Below the pieces are notes generated by a model that saw only the letters and a list, made by a program, of their open reading frames with translations, made no database searches and was not told the DNA's origin. Below, piece by piece: positions 17,911 through 25,982 of a DNA stretch of 64,000 bases (position 1 is its first letter; every line of letters starts with the position of its first letter). Position numbers and translations under genes: made by a program. Origin of the DNA: Allokutzneria multivorans. GTDB taxonomy: Bacteria; Actinomycetota; Actinomycetes; Mycobacteriales; Pseudonocardiaceae. Location: NCBI RefSeq assembly GCF_039537405.1, contig NZ_BAABAL010000019.1, positions 310,001 through 374,000 on the forward strand, written 5' to 3'.

Positions 17911-19143
17911 TCAGATGACCTTGCGGAGGTGCTTGGCGAGGTCACCGCGCGCGCCGATCCAGACGCCGGACAGGCCGAGCCACTCCGCCATCTCGCGCAG
18001 TTGGTCGGCCAGCTCGACGGCGACGCGCGTGCGGTCCGCGTCGGGTTCGGCGAAGGCGCCCTGCACGCGCAGCACGCCGTCGGCGCGGTCGGCCTTGAGG
18101 TCGACGCGCGCGACGAGTTCCTCGTTGAGCAGGAACGGGAACACGTAGTAGCCGAACTTCCGCAGCTCGGCGGGAACGTAGATCTCGATGCGGTAGTGGA
18201 AACCGAAGAGCCGCTCGGTGCGCGCCCGCTCCCAGATCAGCGGGTCGAACGGGCACAGCAGCGCGCGTGCGCGGACGCTGCGGGGCATCTTGGCGTCGAC
18301 GTGGCGGTACGCGAGGTTGCGCCAGCCCTCGACCTGGACGGGCTCCAGCACGCCGTCCTCGACGAGTTCGGCGATGGCCTGGCGGCACGGTTGCACGCCG
18401 AGCCGGTAGTAGTCGCGCAGGTCGGTCTCGGTGGCGACGCCGTGCGAGATCGCGGAACGCTCGACCAGCCGGCGCGCGGCCTCGTCGAGGCTGGGCTCCG
18501 GCAGCGAGTGGATCTCTTGCGGCACAACGCGTTCGGTCAGGTCGTAGAGCCGTTCGAAGCCGCGTCGCGCCCCGGTGGTCAGCTCGCCGACGGCGAACAG
18601 GTACTCGCACGCGATCTTGGTGTTGCTGCGGTTCCACCACCCGCCCTTGCCGAGCTTGCCGGGCCCGCCCAGTTCGCGCTCCAGGGTGCCCGCGCCGACC
18701 GGGCCCAGCTCCTTGACTGCGGCGAGCACGTCGGAGATCAGCTGGGGTTCGCTGTGCGCGGCCTTCCAGTGCTTGCCCTTCAACGACTCGTACCGCCGCA
18801 TCCGCCACCGCAGCAACGGCCAGTCAGCCACCGGCAGCAGGCTGGCCTCGTGCGCCCAGTACTCCACGAGCAGCCGGGGCCTGCGCGCGGAATGCGACCA
18901 GGCGGCGTCGTCCACCAGCTCCAACGGGTAGGAGCCCAGGCGCGCGAAGACCGGTGCGTAGTGGGCACGCACGGCCACGTTCACCGAGTCCAGCTGGAGC
19001 AGGCCGGTGCGGTCGAGCACGCGCTGGAGGTGCCGTCGGGTCGGCGGTCCTGCCGGGCGGGCGTCGGCGAAGCCCTGCGCGGCCAACGCCGCCCTGCGGG
19101 TGGCCGCCAGCGAGAGAGTCTGCACGGCTGGAGATAGTGGCAT
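17911..19143 (-). CDS. Winged-helix protein of the YcaQ/AlkX glycosylase family
   Basis: 410 residues of the HTH_42 (winged-helix DNA-binding) family that includes E. coli YcaQ and AlkZ, DNA glycosylases that unhook interstrand crosslinks. GLLQLDSVNVAVRAHYAPVFARLG near residue 50 and LLVEYWAHEASLLPVADW are hallmark segments; LCPFDPLIWERARTERLFGFHYRIEIYVP near residue 300 is the conserved C-terminal block. It contains no obvious catalytic Q-x-Q pair that I can confirm by eye. The ATG at 19143 overlaps the stop of the upstream EamA gene (TGATG), so the two are coupled. Confidence 0.85.
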   Translation of the reverse strand: MPLSPAVQTLSLAATRRAALAAQGFADARPAGPPTRRHLQRVLDRTGLLQLDSVNVAVRAHYAPVFARLGSYPLELVDDAAWSHSARRPRLLVEYWAHEASLLPVADWPLLRWRMRRYESLKGKHWKAAHSEPQLISDVLAAVKELGPVGAGTLERELGGPGKLGKGGWWNRSNTKIACEYLFAVGELTTGARRGFERLYDLTERVVPQEIHSLPEPSLDEAARRLVERSAISHGVATETDLRDYYRLGVQPCRQAIAELVEDGVLEPVQVEGWRNLAYRHVDAKMPRSVRARALLCPFDPLIWERARTERLFGFHYRIEIYVPAELRKFGYYVFPFLLNEELVARVDLKADRADGVLRVQGAFAEPDADRTRVAVELADQLREMAEWLGLSGVWIGARGDLAKHLRKVI

Positions 19144-20156
19144 CACCCACTGACAGTCCCCTCGACCGGCGAGGACTCCGTGATCACCGACCGCCGCGAA
19201 CGACGCTCCGCGCGCACCACGAGCACGACCGCGACCAGCACCAACGCACCACCGGCGAGCTGGACGAGGTCGAAGCTCTCCTTCGCCAGCACCACGCCGA
19301 GCACCACCGCGATCACCGGGTTGACGTAGGCGTAGGTGGCCACGGTCGACACCGGCAGCGTGCCGAGCGCGTAGACGTAGGAGCTGAACGCCAGCAGCGA
19401 CCCGAAGACGACGAGGTAGATCCAGGCGATCCAGGAGGACGGGGTGATCGCGGCGAAGTCGATGCGCTCGCCGGACACGAGACCGCCCAGGGACAGCACG
19501 ATCCCGCCGACGACCATCTGCACGGAGGAGAGCGCGAAGGGGTTGGCGGGCACGGGGAGCTTGGTCGTCGCGAACGAGCCCGTCGCCCAGAAGGCCGCCG
19601 CCAGCAACACCAACCACGGCCCCCACCACGCCGAGCCGTGCGTGCCCGCCGAGGTCGATCCGCCGAGCAGCAGCACCGCGAGCCCGGCCAGCCCGAGCCC
19701 GACCCCGGCGAAGGTGATCCACGGCGGCCGCTCGCCGCTGGCCCGGCGCAGCACCACCACGTACAGCGGCACGCAGGCGACCAGCAGCGCGGCCAGCCCC
19801 GACGCCACCTGGAACTGGGCTATGACGACGATCCCGTTGCCCAGCGCGGGAAGCAGCACTCCGCCGAGCGCGGCGGTGCCGAACTCCGGCAGCGACATGC
19901 GCAGGGCGGAGCGGCCGGAGACGGCGAGGACGATCACCGTGAGCAGCAGTCCGGCCAGCAGGAACCGGAGCCCGGCGGAGAGCAGCGCGGGCATCGAGGT
20001 GATCGTGAAGCGGATGCCGAGGTAGGTGGAGCCCCACACCAGGTAGACCACGCCGAGCGCGGCCCACGGGAGCCACCCGGGGGCGCGGTGCGCGGTGGTG
20101 TCAGGGGAATCGGTCGCGTCAGGGGTCCCGGTCGACGAGGCGGCAGAGGTCGTCAC
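19143..20156 (-). CDS. EamA-family (DMT) transporter
   Basis: About 337 residues with ten predicted membrane segments arranged as two EamA repeats, for example WLPWAALGVVYLVWGSTYLG at the start of repeat 1 and WIAWIYLVVFGSLLAFSSYVYAL in repeat 2. The end is a cytosolic basic tail (RAERRSRRS). Members export amino acids, metabolites or drugs. GTG at 20156 was chosen because the upstream part of the frame (to 20228) looks non-coding; the SD is weak. It is followed directly by the coupled winged-helix gene. Confidence 0.85.
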   Translation of the reverse strand: MTTSAASSTGTPDATDSPDTTAHRAPGWLPWAALGVVYLVWGSTYLGIRFTITSMPALLSAGLRFLLAGLLLTVIVLAVSGRSALRMSLPEFGTAALGGVLLPALGNGIVVIAQFQVASGLAALLVACVPLYVVVLRRASGERPPWITFAGVGLGLAGLAVLLLGGSTSAGTHGSAWWGPWLVLLAAAFWATGSFATTKLPVPANPFALSSVQMVVGGIVLSLGGLVSGERIDFAAITPSSWIAWIYLVVFGSLLAFSSYVYALGTLPVSTVATYAYVNPVIAVVLGVVLAKESFDLVQLAGGALVLVAVVLVVRAERRSRRSVITESSPVEGTVSG

Positions 20157-20308
20157 ACGCCCACGTTCGCACGCACCCCTGACAAAGATCTCGCGGTTTC
20201 CCGCCATGCAGGACGTCGACAAGATCAATATTCAGTGACGCCCCCGCATACCTCCGGAGAAAACCCGCCGGACATTCCCGGAACGCACGATTCGACCCAT
20301 TCGAGGGC

Positions 20309-20479
20309 TCAGGAAAGGCGACTGGCCCCGCGTTGCCTCGGCAGGATCGCGGCCACGTGCGACTCGGCGGCGATGGCCTCGGCGAGCCGCCTGGCCAGCG
20401 ACTCCTGGGAGGTGTCGCGCATCACGCGGAGGAGATCGTCCGCGGTCGGCTCGGAACCCGGCTCCACCTGGCGCTTCAC
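20309..20479 (-). CDS. Small hypothetical protein, 56 residues
   Basis: GTG at 20479 after GTGGGGAATCATT opens a 56-codon frame with a convincing amphipathic helix: PTADDLLRVMRDTSQESLARRLAEAIAAES, then a basic end ILPRQRGASRLS. The frame continues upstream to 20647 but with no plausible coding character. No family recognised. It could be a small regulator or an unproductive frame. Confidence 0.4.
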   Translation of the reverse strand: MKRQVEPGSEPTADDLLRVMRDTSQESLARRLAEAIAAESHVAAILPRQRGASRLS

Positions 20480-20765
20480 AATGATTCCCCACTCCCACGC
20501 CCCGGCGGGGCGAACAGCCCATTCTGGGACCCGCGCGGGAAAGATCGGCATTCCCGGGACGAGTGATGCGGACATCACTTTGCGCGACAACGACGAACGG
20601 CGCGGGACAAATGGCGGAGCGCACTGTGCGAACGCAGCACTACTCACGAGGAAAGTTTGCGACGAACGGAGCTGACCGATAAACGCGACTCTTCCTCAGA
20701 CTTGACCACGTCTCCCCTTCGAACCCGCACCGCCGCGCGGATTCTCCCCCTGCAAGGAGATCATC

Positions 20766-21518
20766 ATGCGCTTCACCAGCATGCGGCTCGCGGCCATCAC
20801 CCTGGGTGTCACGACAGTGCTCGCCCCCACCGCGACAGCGGCGCCCGCACCCGAAGACGTGCAGACGCAGATCGTCGGCGGCGGCTTCGTGTCGTCGGCG
20901 AAGCCGTGGATCAGCGCCCTGCACCGCAACGGCGGGTTCACGTGCACGTCCTCGATCATCGCGCGGCGGTGGGTCCTCACGGCCGCGCACTGCGTCACCG
21001 CGGCAGGCACCTACACCGTGCGCGTGGGCTCGCTGACCCGCAGCAGCGGCGGCCAGACCGCCACGGTGGCCCGCAAGGTCGTCCACCCCGGCTACAACTG
21101 GCCGAGCGCGGACATCGCCCTGCTGCAACTGGATCGCGATGTCGCGGTGTCGCAGTACTCGACGCTGGCCACCTCCGCCGACCTCGCCGACCGCAAGGCC
21201 GCGCAGGTCCTCGGCTGGGGTTCGGAGAAGGCGGACTGGAGCGGCCCGCTTCCGGAGCGGCTCAAGTACGCCGACGGCCAGATCAGCAGCGTCAACTGCG
21301 CGCAGAGCAACGCCACGCCGCGCGCGATCTGCACGCAGACCAACGGAAGCATCGCCGGTGGTGACTCCGGCGGACCGGTAACCGTGCGCGGGGCCTCCGG
21401 GAACACCGTGCAGGCGGGGGTCTGCGCGATCGGCCACCGCCCGGCGGGCAGCGGGTGGGCGGGCTACACCAACGTCGCGCTGTTCCGCGACTGGATCAGG
21501 AGCCACGCCGGGGTCTGA
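20766..21518 (+). CDS. Secreted trypsin-like serine protease (S1A)
   Basis: 250 residues. The signal peptide ends near TATAAP (about residue 25), a short pro-peptide follows, and activation gives IVGGGFVSSAKPW, the classic trypsin N-terminus. Triad: His in LTAAHC, Asp in SADIALLQL, Ser in GGDSGGPV. The residue at the S1 specificity position six before the catalytic Ser falls in NGSIAGGDSGG rather than the DxCxGDSGG of true trypsin, so specificity is probably not tryptic. SD AAGGAGA before the ATG. A bidirectional hairpin terminator follows. Confidence 0.92.
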   Translation: MRFTSMRLAAITLGVTTVLAPTATAAPAPEDVQTQIVGGGFVSSAKPWISALHRNGGFTCTSSIIARRWVLTAAHCVTAAGTYTVRVGSLTRSSGGQTATVARKVVHPGYNWPSADIALLQLDRDVAVSQYSTLATSADLADRKAAQVLGWGSEKADWSGPLPERLKYADGQISSVNCAQSNATPRAICTQTNGSIAGGDSGGPVTVRGASGNTVQAGVCAIGHRPAGSGWAGYTNVALFRDWIRSHAGV

Positions 21519-21527
21519 CCGCAGCCG

Positions 21528-21560
21528 GGGGACGCGGTGCGGCAACGGCACCGCGTCCCC
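21528..21560. terminator. Bidirectional terminator hairpin
   Basis: Perfect 13-base stem GGGGACGCGGTGC / GCACCGCGTCCCC with a 7-base loop, between the stops of the converging protease gene and the small secreted protein gene. Confidence 0.8.
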
Positions 21561-21566
21561 TGCGGC

Positions 21567-21920
21567 TCAGGCGCCCATCTTCTCCAGCAGCTTGCGCACC
21601 CACTCCGCCGAATCAGCCCTGATCATGGCCAGCTTCTCCTCGGACTCCCTGGTCGGCGCGACGCCCTTCTTGGCGAGACGGTCGCGGACCTCCATGAGCT
21701 GGTTGAAGTCGTCCTGCGTCAGCGGCATGCCCCGCTTCATCGAGGTGTGGATCTTGTTGAGCAGCAGCCCCATCGCCTTCTGCAGCCCGGCGACCATCTT
21801 GTCCTGGATCGCGCCGGTGCTGATGCCGGGCGAGGTCTCGGTCTCGGAGGCGAACGCGACGGCGGGCGCGGAGACCACGGAGGCCGCGACGACGACGGCG
21901 AGCAAAGCGTTCCTGCGCAT
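21567..21920 (-). CDS. Small secreted protein of unknown function
   Basis: 117 residues from the ATG at 21920 (SD CTGGAG). A signal peptide with an AFA-S cleavage site ends near residue 24. The mature chain of about 90 residues is highly helical and charged: IQDKMVAGLQKAMGLLLNKI, then PLTQDDFNQLMEVRDRLAKK and EEKLAMIRADSAEWVRKLLEKM. It has no cysteines. I do not recognise a family. It could be a cell-wall-associated or signalling peptide precursor. Confidence 0.65.
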   Translation of the reverse strand: MRRNALLAVVVAASVVSAPAVAFASETETSPGISTGAIQDKMVAGLQKAMGLLLNKIHTSMKRGMPLTQDDFNQLMEVRDRLAKKGVAPTRESEEKLAMIRADSAEWVRKLLEKMGA

Positions 21921-22186
21921 GTGAAATCTCCAGATATATAAGGGAAATCCGTCTGCACCAAGTCTCCGTCCAGCACGCGCGGAGCGCCCTGGCCGCACGG
22001 GTGAAGCAGGCTCACCACGCGTCGCCGAAGACGCCACCGGGGAGGGGATTGGCGGCTCCGGCGAGGGGCGCGCGCAGCACGGGGTTTGGTGCGAGCCCGG
22101 CCACGGGTAGCCATCACGGCTCGCCGCGCGGACGCGGGTAGGTTCTTGGCGGCACACCCCGCTAGCTACCCGACGGAGCTCCCCCG

Positions 22187-22747
22187 ATGGCCCAGGCCGC
22201 CGTTCGCCCGGCGACGCTCGACGACGTCGCCGAGATCGCCCGCATCCAGCTCGACACCTGGCGCCAGGCCTACGCCGCGCTGCTGCCGGCCGACGTGCTC
22301 GCCGGGATGGACGCCGACGGCGCGGAAGCCGTGTGGCGCCAAGCGGTCCAGGAGGGCCCGGGGCTGGTGTTCGTGGCCACCGAGGGCGAGTGGACCGTGG
22401 GCTTCTGCGCGATCCTGCCCGCCCCCGAGGAGGAGGTGGCCGCCGCCGACGGAGCACTGCCCGAGGACGCCCAGCACGTCGTCCAGGTCGGCACCCTGCT
22501 GGTCGAGCCCAGGTGGGGCCGTCGCGGGCACGGCGGGCGCCTGCTGGCCACGGCCGCCACCGCCTACCGCGAGAAGGGCGGGGTGCGCGGCGTCGCCTGG
22601 GTCGCCCAGGAGGACAAGGCTTCGCTGAACTTCTACCGCGCGGCGGGGTGGGACACCGACGGCACCGTGCGCACCTTGGACGCGGGCGGGCGTCCGCTGC
22701 GCGAGTACCGGCTGACCGGCTCCCTGGAGCTCGAACTCCGGGATTGA
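22187..22747 (+). CDS. GNAT-family N-acetyltransferase
   Basis: 186 residues with the full GNAT layout: AAVRPATLDDVAEIARIQLDTWRQAYAALLP at the N-terminus, VVQVGTLLVEPRWGRRGHGGRLL (acetyl-CoA loop R/QxxGxG/A, here RRGHGG), and VAWVAQEDKASLNFYRAAGWDTDG as the final motif. The WRQAYAALLP segment is typical of the large unassigned actinobacterial acetyltransferase group, so the substrate is unknown. ATG at 22187 after GGAGCTCCCCCG. Confidence 0.85.
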   Translation: MAQAAVRPATLDDVAEIARIQLDTWRQAYAALLPADVLAGMDADGAEAVWRQAVQEGPGLVFVATEGEWTVGFCAILPAPEEEVAAADGALPEDAQHVVQVGTLLVEPRWGRRGHGGRLLATAATAYREKGGVRGVAWVAQEDKASLNFYRAAGWDTDGTVRTLDAGGRPLREYRLTGSLELELRD

Positions 22748-22803
22748 GTCATCCGTTGGGGTGCTAGCCTCGCCAGTCGGCCTTTTGCTATGGGGGTACC
22801 GCA

Positions 22804-23292
22804 GTGCTGGGTTGGTTGAGCGCGAGCCTCGGCATGGCGGTGTTGTCCTCGGTGATCCCGCCCGTGCTGATCGAGCCGTGGGTGCTCGGCGTCGCCGTGA
22901 CACAGCCCGAAATCCCGTGGTGGGCGCTCGCGCTCGTGGTCGCGGTCGGTTCGGTCGCGGGCAAGCTCGTCTACTACTACGCGGGCAAGGGAATGCTTCG
23001 CCTGCCGTCGTTCCTGCGCCGCAAGCAGCAGGACGCCGAGCACGTGCAGGGGCGCTGGAGCGGCTACATGGAGCGCTTCGCGGCGGAGTGCGAGAAGCGG
23101 CCCGCGTGGACCTACGGCGTGCTGCTGCTGTCGTCCTCGACCAGCCTGCCGCCGTACTTCGCGGTCGCGGTGGTCGCCGGGGTCGCGAACGTGTCGCTGA
23201 CCAACTTCCTGTCCGCCTGCCTGATCGGCCGCTTCGTGCGCTTCGCCGCGCTCGCTGCCGCGCCGTCGGTCTTCGGCGTGTGGCTCACCTGA
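22804..23292 (+). CDS. Small integral membrane protein, YqaA/SNARE-associated type
   Basis: 162 residues, GTG start at 22804 behind GGGGG. Four hydrophobic segments are visible (LGMAVLSSVIPPVLIEPWVLG; WWALALVVAVGSVAGKLVYYY; TYGVLLLSSSTSLPPYFAVAVVAG; LSACLIGRFVRFAALAAAP). The SSTSLPPYFAVAVVAG and LIGRFVRFA pattern recalls YqaA-like relatives of the VTT/DedA family. Its last 8 bases overlap the 3' end of the converging gene at 23285. Confidence 0.7.
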   Translation: MLGWLSASLGMAVLSSVIPPVLIEPWVLGVAVTQPEIPWWALALVVAVGSVAGKLVYYYAGKGMLRLPSFLRRKQQDAEHVQGRWSGYMERFAAECEKRPAWTYGVLLLSSSTSLPPYFAVAVVAGVANVSLTNFLSACLIGRFVRFAALAAAPSVFGVWLT

Positions 23293-23728
23293 GCTGAAGT
23301 TCAATCGCCTTCCGCATGGCCTCGCGGCCGCGTTTGCGGTCCCCGGCGAGGTCGTAGGCCTGCGCGACCTTGAACCACGCGCGCCAGTCCTCCGGCGCCT
23401 CGTCCAGCTCCTGCTTGCGCTCGGCGAAGTAGGCGTCCGCCGCGTCGCGCTCCACCCGTCCCGAAGGGCGGCGCGGCAACGCTGAGGTGTCGGGGAACTC
23501 GCCGTCGTCGTCCAGCAGGCGCGCCAGCTTCTCGGTCTGCGCGCCGAAACGCCACTCGAAGAACGTCAGGATCACGCCGAGCACGGGCAGCAGCAGGATC
23601 GCCACGCCCATGAGCACTCCGACGACGGTGCCGGAGGCGATGAGGTCGATCCCCCGCCCGGCGAGCAGCACGAAGTAGACCGCGAGCGCCGCGGTCAGCA
23701 CCACGGCCATCCGCCGAGCGGTGATCAT
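23285..23728 (-). CDS. Membrane protein next to dapB (Rv2772c-like)
   Basis: 147 residues: two membrane helices (RMAVVLTAALAVYFVLLAG and GVLMGVAILLLPVLGVILTFF), then a cytosolic part with one TPR-like helix pair, DWRAWFKVAQAYDLAGDRKRGREAMRKAI. ATG at 23728 with the SD GCGGAGG. The same pairing with dapB occurs in Mycobacterium tuberculosis (Rv2772c/Rv2773c). Function unknown. Confidence 0.75.
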   Translation of the reverse strand: MITARRMAVVLTAALAVYFVLLAGRGIDLIASGTVVGVLMGVAILLLPVLGVILTFFEWRFGAQTEKLARLLDDDGEFPDTSALPRRPSGRVERDAADAYFAERKQELDEAPEDWRAWFKVAQAYDLAGDRKRGREAMRKAIELQLR

Positions 23729-23766
23729 TTCGCCTCCGCGCGGAAAAATACGTCGGCGGTGATCAT

Positions 23767-24522
23767 CTACAGCCCCAGAGCCGATTCGAGGCCCAGGGTC
23801 AGCCCCGGGTTCTTCAGCACCTCGCGCACGCCGAGCAGCACGCCGGGCATGAAAGAGCTGCGGTGCAAGGAATCGTGCCGGATCGTCAGCGTCTCGCCGG
23901 TGCCACCGAACAGCACTTCCTGGTGCGCCACAAGGCCTGCGAGCCGCAGCGAGTGCACGCGGATGCCGTCCACGTCCGCGCCACGAGCGCCGTCGAGCGA
24001 CTCCGTCGTGGCGTCCGGCGCGTACTTCTCCAGCCCGGCTGCCGAGCGCGCGTCCGCGATCAGGCGCGCGGTGCGGGCGGCGGTGCCGGACGGCGCGTCG
24101 ACCTTGCGTTCGTGGTGCAGCTCGACGATCTCCACGGACTCGTAGAACTGCGCGGCCTTCTCGGCGAACTTCATCGCCAGCACGGCGCCGATGGCGAAGT
24201 TCGCGGCGATCAGCACGCCGAGGTCGGAGCGCTGCGCGAGCCAGCCCTGGATCTGCTCCAGGCGCTGGTCGGTGAAACCGCTCGTGCCGACGACGACGTG
24301 GATGCCGTTCTCGACGCAGTACTGGATGTTGTCCATCACGACGGAGGGCTGGGTGAAGTCGACGACGACCTGAGCCCCGGCCTCGGACAGCGCGGACAAC
24401 GGGTCTCCGGCGTCGAGGGCGGCCACCAGGACCATGTCCTCGGCACCCTCCACCGCGCGGCACACCTCGGCGCCCATGCGCCCCCGTGCGCCGAGCACTC
24501 CCACCCGCGTGCTGTCCGTCAT
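23767..24522 (-). CDS. dapB: 4-hydroxy-tetrahydrodipicolinate reductase
   Basis: Second dedicated step of lysine/diaminopimelate synthesis, reducing the DapA product with NAD(P)H. 251 residues. The Rossmann motif VGVLGARGRMGAEV, VVVDFTQPSVV, GTSGFT, AANFAIGAVL and the catalytic ELHHERKVDAPSGTA block (His/Lys) are complete; HRSSFMPGVLLGVREV closes the protein. The ATG overlaps the pepR stop (ATGA), so the two genes are coupled. Confidence 0.96.
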   Translation of the reverse strand: MTDSTRVGVLGARGRMGAEVCRAVEGAEDMVLVAALDAGDPLSALSEAGAQVVVDFTQPSVVMDNIQYCVENGIHVVVGTSGFTDQRLEQIQGWLAQRSDLGVLIAANFAIGAVLAMKFAEKAAQFYESVEIVELHHERKVDAPSGTAARTARLIADARSAAGLEKYAPDATTESLDGARGADVDGIRVHSLRLAGLVAHQEVLFGGTGETLTIRHDSLHRSSFMPGVLLGVREVLKNPGLTLGLESALGL

Positions 24523-25865
24523 GCGATCACCTCGTGCACCTCGCTCGGCAACTCCTCGGCAGAAGCGTACGACCCGACCACCGCGGCGCTGACCGGGCGG
24601 CTCAGCAGGTCCTTGGCCAGCGCCCGCACGTCCTCCGGAGTGACCGCGCTGATCCGCGCCAGGGTCTGCTCGACGCTGAGGTGGTCGGCGTAGTTCAGCT
24701 CGCCCTTGCCGATCCGCGACATCCGCGAACCGGTGTCCTCCAGGCCCAGTACGAGGTTCCCGCGCAGCTGTCCCTTGCCACGCGTCACTTCGGCGTCCAT
24801 GAGGCCGTTGTCGGCGACCTCGCCGAGCACCTCGCGGATGACGCCCGCGACCTCGCCGAGGCGCTCGGGCTGGCATCCGGCGTACACGGAGAGCATGCCG
24901 GTGTCGGCGTAGGAGGAGATCGAGGAGTAGACCGAGTACGCCAGCCCGCGCCGCTCGCGCACCTCTTGGAACAGCCGCGAGCTCATGCCGCCGCCGAGGG
25001 CCGCGTTGAGCACGCCGAGGGCGAAGCGGCGCTCGTCGTGCCGGTCCAGCGCGGGCACGCCGAGCATCAGGTGCGCCTGCTCGGACTCGTCGTGCTGGAG
25101 CACCAAGCGGCTTCTCGAAGACCCGCTCGCGGGGTCGAGCATCGGCACGGCCGGCAGGGCCGCCGAGCCCGTGCGCGGCGCGATCGGTGTGTGCCGCTCG
25201 TTCGCGCGCTCGCCGAGAGCGGCCTCCGCCAGCGCCAGGATCTCCGCGTGGTCCACGTTGCCCGCCGCCGCCAGCACCATCCTCGGCAGCGTGTAGCGCT
25301 TCTTGTAGAAGGCGAACAGCGCGTCGCGGCTCATCGCGGTGATCGACTCGTCGGTGCCGAGCACCGGCAGGCCGAGGGGGTGCCCGCCGAGCATCGCCGC
25401 GCAGAAGGCCTCGTGCAGCAGGTCCTCGGGGTCGTCGTCGCGCATGGCGATCTCTTCGAGGACGACGCTGCGCTCGGTCTCCATGTCCGCGTCGGCGCAC
25501 ACGGCCTCGAACACCACGTCGGAGACCAGGTCCACCGCCAGCGGCAGGTCGGCGTCCAGCGTGTGCGCGTAGTAGCAGGTGTGCTCCTTGGCGGTGAACG
25601 CGTTCAGCTCGCCGCCGACCGCGTCGATCTCCTCGGCGATCTGCGCCGCGGTGCGCCGCCGCGTTCCCTTGAACAGCAGGTGTTCCAGGTAGTGCGCGGC
25701 ACCCGCGACCTCGGGCTCCTCGTCGCGGGACCCGACGCCGACCCAGATGCCCACCGACGCCGAGCGCACGCCCGGCAGCTGCTCGGTGATCACCCGCAGG
25801 CCGCACGGCAGCACGGTCCTGCGCACCGCGCAGTCCTCGGAGACGCGCTCCAGGATCTCGGTCAC
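24519..25865 (-). CDS. pepR: M16-family zinc protease
   Basis: 448 residues, the usual length for the single-chain PepR/Rv2782c group beside gpsI. The inverted zinc motif HYLEH (HxxEH) lies near residue 60 with the distal Glu around ETERSVVLEEIA. The C-terminal domain has GLAYSVYSSISSYADTGMLSVYAGC with the R/Y pair of M16 enzymes. The stretch MLDPASGSSRSR near residue 243 is encoded by a palindromic sequence that also occurs at the start of nrnA, so it looks like an inserted element in a surface loop. GTG start at 25865. Confidence 0.92.
   Translation of the reverse strand: MTEILERVSEDCAVRRTVLPCGLRVITEQLPGVRSASVGIWVGVGSRDEEPEVAGAAHYLEHLLFKGTRRRTAAQIAEEIDAVGGELNAFTAKEHTCYYAHTLDADLPLAVDLVSDVVFEAVCADADMETERSVVLEEIAMRDDDPEDLLHEAFCAAMLGGHPLGLPVLGTDESITAMSRDALFAFYKKRYTLPRMVLAAAGNVDHAEILALAEAALGERANERHTPIAPRTGSAALPAVPMLDPASGSSRSRLVLQHDESEQAHLMLGVPALDRHDERRFALGVLNAALGGGMSSRLFQEVRERRGLAYSVYSSISSYADTGMLSVYAGCQPERLGEVAGVIREVLGEVADNGLMDAEVTRGKGQLRGNLVLGLEDTGSRMSRIGKGELNYADHLSVEQTLARISAVTPEDVRALAKDLLSRPVSAAVVGSYASAEELPSEVHEVIA
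25110..25145 (-). repeat. Coding palindromic element, copy in pepR
   Basis: On the minus strand this reads GATGCTCGACCCCGC, then GAGCGGGTCTTCGAG. An almost identical sequence lies at 35605-35632 in nrnA in the opposite orientation relative to its gene. It contributes about 12 residues (MLDPASGSSRSR) to PepR without breaking the frame. Confidence 0.6.
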
Positions 25866-25982
25866 TCCGCCGTTCTCACCGGCACCGTTCGCGTTCAGGG
25901 TCGGATCTCCTCCGCTACGCCGCAGGGGGCGCTGTGTGAGCGCCCCCTGCGGAGTGGATTGCTGTGTGCTGCCAGGACGACC

